Shown: positions 60,101 through 64,000 of the stretch, one piece after another
Numbering within the stretch: position 1 is the first letter of the stretch
Layout of the letters: every line of letters begins with the position of its first letter
Assembly: GCA_944470555.2 (NCBI GenBank)
Contig: OX104134.1
Span: 11,015,248 to 11,079,247 of the forward strand
Source: Heterobilharzia americana
Lineage: Eukaryota; Platyhelminthes; Trematoda; Strigeidida; Schistosomatidae
DNA length: 64,000 nucleotides
Reading direction: 5' to 3'
The notes under the pieces: generated by a model
Databases searched by the model: none
Seen by the model: the letters and a program-made list of their open reading frames with translations, nothing else
What the model was told of the DNA's origin: nothing
Translations under genes and position numbers: made by a program

Positions 60101-61010
60101 AAGCATAGATCATAAAGAGATAATGGTGGGTTTCGTGCTTCTCTTCAGTCCTCAATGCAATGTTGAGTTCAACAGAGCCCAGTAGACTGTCAAATGAGAT
60201 GCAGTCGAGCACTGCACCTTTTATCTTAATACTAAGTGCTATGCCTACACCTGAAAGACTGTGAGCACTAGCCATCAAATCTCCAAAAGCTGTAGGTTTG
60301 AGTTTTGCAGATTCACCAAACTGACCAGGTGAAGTTAAGTGAATAAACACATTAAAAACATCCAGACCATAGTTTTTTACGAATGTCCTGTATGTATGTC
60401 TCACAAACTCAGCAGACGTCAATGGAGCAGGATGCCAGAGGTTTGGCAAGTGAATACGACTGTCTGGTTTGACAGAGAGCGTGGCTATTGAAAGTTGCTA
60501 TACGTAGTTTAAATTGCGGTTTCAGCGAACTGAAATTCTGTTTCGCAGGCTCGAATTGTTGTGGTAAAAGAAATCAAACAGGAATTTTCACCAATGTGCA
60601 TCTGAAATGATGTAGAAGGTTGTAAATTATCCGAGGAAACTTGAGTTGTCTGGACAAATGACACTTCCCGGTTGCCAAAGCCATGGAAACTCCCTTCTTT
60701 TTGTGATAACTGGAAAAGGAACTGGATTAGCCCAAGGGACATCTGCTTCAAGCCTTCACACATGATCATTTTGGAATGTTCAGGTGGAACTTTGGCTGTC
60801 TTGTGTTCACCTGAAGAACTCATACCGATTGTGCCGGAATCCCACGGGGTAAAAAGAGCTTGCTCTTTTGTAGCAGACTTTTTCTAACCTTTCTTCCCCA
60901 CAGAAAAGGTAATGTCAGTATTGACTACAAGTCATCCGTACTAAACGCTACTGCTGCCACAGCCCAATGCAGTCAGGAGTATAACCTCACCCTCGGGCTC
61001 CTACCATAGT
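57128..61010 (-). mobile_element. Composite endonuclease-RT element, inverted duplicate
   Basis: Minus strand, 5' to 3': a leader with a 104-codon open frame at 60509-60823, the endonuclease start KLRIATFNSHAL near 60500, GVGIALS and YAYAPTT to 59479; about 20 bp of filler; then the 3' module and RT region that match 48069-50400. The inter-domain and RT region present at 43822-48068 is absent. Identity with the plus-strand copies is close to complete; I noticed three differences. It lies upstream of lectin exon 1. Confidence 0.85.
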
Positions 61011-64000
61011 GTAGCTATTCATACTGGAAATCTAACTGATCTGTTTTACAAATATCCAAAGGACCTTTCTGGTCATGGTGGTATGCAACCTCGACCACAG
61101 CGTTAAGATGGAAACTACCGACCGGAAATTTATGCAAAACATACTTAGTATCTATCTCCAAATGCAAGCAACAGTATAAATGGTCATTAAAAGTGCAAAA
61201 AGGAAGAGACGGGATACATATCATATGAAATATAAAAAAAATATAAAAAAGCAAATATATCTGTGCTTTGATTTTAAGACGTATTAAGCGGTCAGTAATC
61301 ACCTATTTCGATTATTTCATCGACCGTAGTCTGAAAGCATACATCTTTTTACAAGGCTCAAAATAACAAGGTTACATAAGCTGACGTAATGTCTGAGTTT
61401 TGACAGCCTTAGTTTTTTTGAAACGTACTTTGTTTTAACTTAAAATGCATTTTACGGTAAACAGCCTGGATATGTTTAAGTTCCTTTAGTCAACAATCTT
61501 ATAAAACATTTTGTAGCACTATTATCGGCACTTCTCATACAGTAGTTTAATACCACCAAATAGATGATCATCTCAGATAAGTCTATTTTCCAACTTCTAT
61601 CAACCAATCAAAATTAAAATTATCCAGCGTTCGCTTGGAACATTCCAGGAGAGGGAGATCGGTACTGGGGAAGTTATGGTGGAGGAAGCATTATTTGGGG
61701 GGAATTCTGAAGAGATCTCACAGAAATATGCAATTCGGGGTAAAATTCAGATTAACCATAGCGAGCCCTAGAATTTCCAAAAGTTTTGGTTTTTTTGCCC
61801 AAAAGTTTCCCATGTCATTAGAAAATTTCTTCGAAAGAGTATGTATGGGTTGTTTGTGGGGATGATCAGCCTGCAATATCCACATTTTTGAAGATACTGC
61901 TGGAGGTATCGAACAGTACAGTGAAAATTACAGGCAACCTAAGAGTATAACGGCTGACAGAAATTAATTCATAAAGCAATGGAATCTTAATAATTGAACA
62001 ATGCCGTTCCCGACAAAAAAAATTCCCTCAGTTGCCTACGTTTCTCTGAACGTTTATCAGGAACTCCTGTTGCCTGTTTGTCAGCACAGTCGCGAGAGAA
62101 AGGTTCCAACGAAGGCACTCCGACTGAGCATTTTTGAAAGTTTCACGTTGCGGGAAGTAGTGAAGACAAAAGTTTTTATCGAGCTTGTGATCACATATTT
62201 CTGAAATAGAACATAAATAGTAACGGTTTTATACTTTTATTTCCAGAAGACTGGGTAAAGGGAGATAGGAACACTAAAATACAACCAATACACGAAAGCA
62301 CCGTAGCATTTATCTGAAATATACCGCCTTCCTAAGTTTACTTCAACATTCAATGAAGTCTAGTTTTTGTTTGAAGACAGAGGGCTGTCAGGTCATTGCT
62401 AATGTTTTGAGCAAATCTTTGAGTTTAAATGAAAACATTTTAAATGAGACAACTATTAAAGTTGAGAACATCCCTCCTTCAAGAATTTGTTCAGGAAAAC
62501 AAAATCACAAACATAGGATGACCTAACTTCAGACTATCTACTCAACTCAGAAGCCCACCACACTTAAAATTAAAGCTGGAGTTCTCAGCAGTTCTGGAAA
62601 ACAAATTACTAAGGTTGGAAGCCCTTTGGCATGGCCTTGTAAACAGAGATTCATGCATGAGCCAGATAGCATTTCACGCAATCAGACTTAATAGAAACCA
62701 TTCAGCAGTGATCACTGTTAGTTGTAACAGGGGTGGAACGTTTGTAACACATACAACTTATTATAAGACGCCAAAGTCTTGTACTAGGATGATCTGTTTG
62801 TGGAAACGACCTTGCCGGCGCGTCCGGGTGTCAAGTTTAACCGGTTGTAGTGGCTGTTCGACACATTAAACAAATATCACGGAGGAAGTTTGGCGTACCG
62901 GCTATTCCAACTTAAACAATTAATTCTATTCGTTAACAACAAATGATTATTAGCACAACTAAACGTGCAACCTGCAGGCCATAGGTAGAAAGCCAGTCGC
63001 AAGCCCCAGTCAAAGTTTTGTTTACCTATATCTCTTCCTATGCAGTCGATATATTTCAATTTTTCTGGCTGATATTTTTAGTCCAATTTAGGCGAGAGGA
63101 TCACTGCTCCGCAGCCAACCACAAGAAGATTCCCATGAATGAGGAATAATGGATAACCTGATGTTGAGAATATTTGATTCTTATGCTTTGACTATGAAAA
63201 GTTCTGCAGACTTTCCCCCACTTTTAAATCGTCGGTGCGCTTTTCCCTTTCATACTTGAGACGTGCTATACACTTCTGAAGAAGCTTGGTATAGGGCATA
63301 TAAAAAGTATGATAGCAAAACCACTGCCGCACGCTATCCAGCCCAGTATATATGGCCTCATTTCAACATTATGTGGGGAAGACATCTTTTCAAAGATGGA
63401 ATTTGTCACGATATGCAGTTAAATACGACTAGAAGTAAGATACTATGCATATAAAACAATTCTAGACTTGGTTCGGGCTCAGTGAGAGTTCATATTAATG
63501 AGCTTACATTGCATACGGAGATAGTGGGACCATCTTCCTACGCTTCAGTTTTATACTGGGCAGGCGAAGGCAGCATCGCATTGTAGTTAGCAAAGGTGAA
63601 ATGTTACCTGATCTATTCGGTCACATCATCAACAGAAAGTACTTATCTGTTGATGGGCGACATGGCAGAAATTTTGGACTGTCCATAATCAACAACTAAA
63701 GAACAACCTTTCAAGTTCGATGTGCACAAAATTAATTGCCCGAAGGTTATTTCTGAATCTACGCTATTAATAAAAACACCTCATGGGAATTCTCTGTACT
63801 TAAGTCTGAATAAAGGGCAAAAATGCCTGAGCCTCCGAAACAGCGGTCGCTGGTGGGAGCATGACAGCACGGTATGACATGAGCACCGTTGCCGAACATC
63901 GACTCGACAACTGATGTACCTCAGTAACAATTTGTTCAAGCCAGTGCCAAATGGCTGAATACATTGAAGTGGGTGAACACGAGAAACAATATTATGAAAG
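61011..64000. other. Unidentified sequence, slightly richer in GC
   Basis: Several short open frames on both strands, none recognisable. The upstream exons of the lectin gene should lie in this direction, but no CTLD start was seen. Confidence 0.4.

Overview
The window looks like nuclear DNA of a schistosome-type flatworm. It is AT-rich and intron-rich. It carries RTE-clade retrotransposon copies of the SR2/SjR2 kind, a second endonuclease-RT non-LTR family of the kind common in schistosomes, Penelope-like fragments with a GIY-YIG endonuclease, and SINEs with hammerhead ribozymes like the schistosome Sm-alpha family. The assignment rests on recognising these families by eye; no search was run.

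The only host gene I can support is one large gene on the minus strand. It is read from about 57.0 kb down to 9.8 kb and continues beyond the parts I can see. Seventeen exons with good splice sites and almost fully compatible phases encode about 3.0 kb of protein built from at least eight tandem C-type lectin-like domains (CTLDs), here called A to H, in the style of mannose-receptor proteins. Domains A-B-C and F-G-H share the same exon pattern (145/161/109/143/103/257 nt against 154/173/109/143/97/356 nt, same phases), so a three-domain block was probably duplicated. Only domain G (EPN plus WSD) and domain D (EPS plus WND) keep motifs resembling a calcium and sugar site. The N-terminal exons, the exon(s) joining E to F, and the end of H were not found.

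Layout. 0-9.4 kb: repeat-rich DNA with an RT fragment, an inverted Penelope pair, an RTE tail, a hammerhead SINE and a young RTE insertion with a 14-bp target-site duplication. 9.4-30.5 kb: exons of domains D to H with RTE and RT fragments in introns. 31-36 kb: a decayed RT copy and several SINEs. 36.9-39.7 kb: domain C. 40-52.9 kb: a 13.2-kb intron packed with one RTE and three RT copies. 52.9-57.0 kb: domains B and A. 57.1-61.0 kb: a minus-strand RT composite that is an almost perfect inverted copy of parts of 42.8-50.4 kb. 61-64 kb: nothing recognised.

No bacterial operon, CRISPR array, rRNA or convincing tRNA gene is present.
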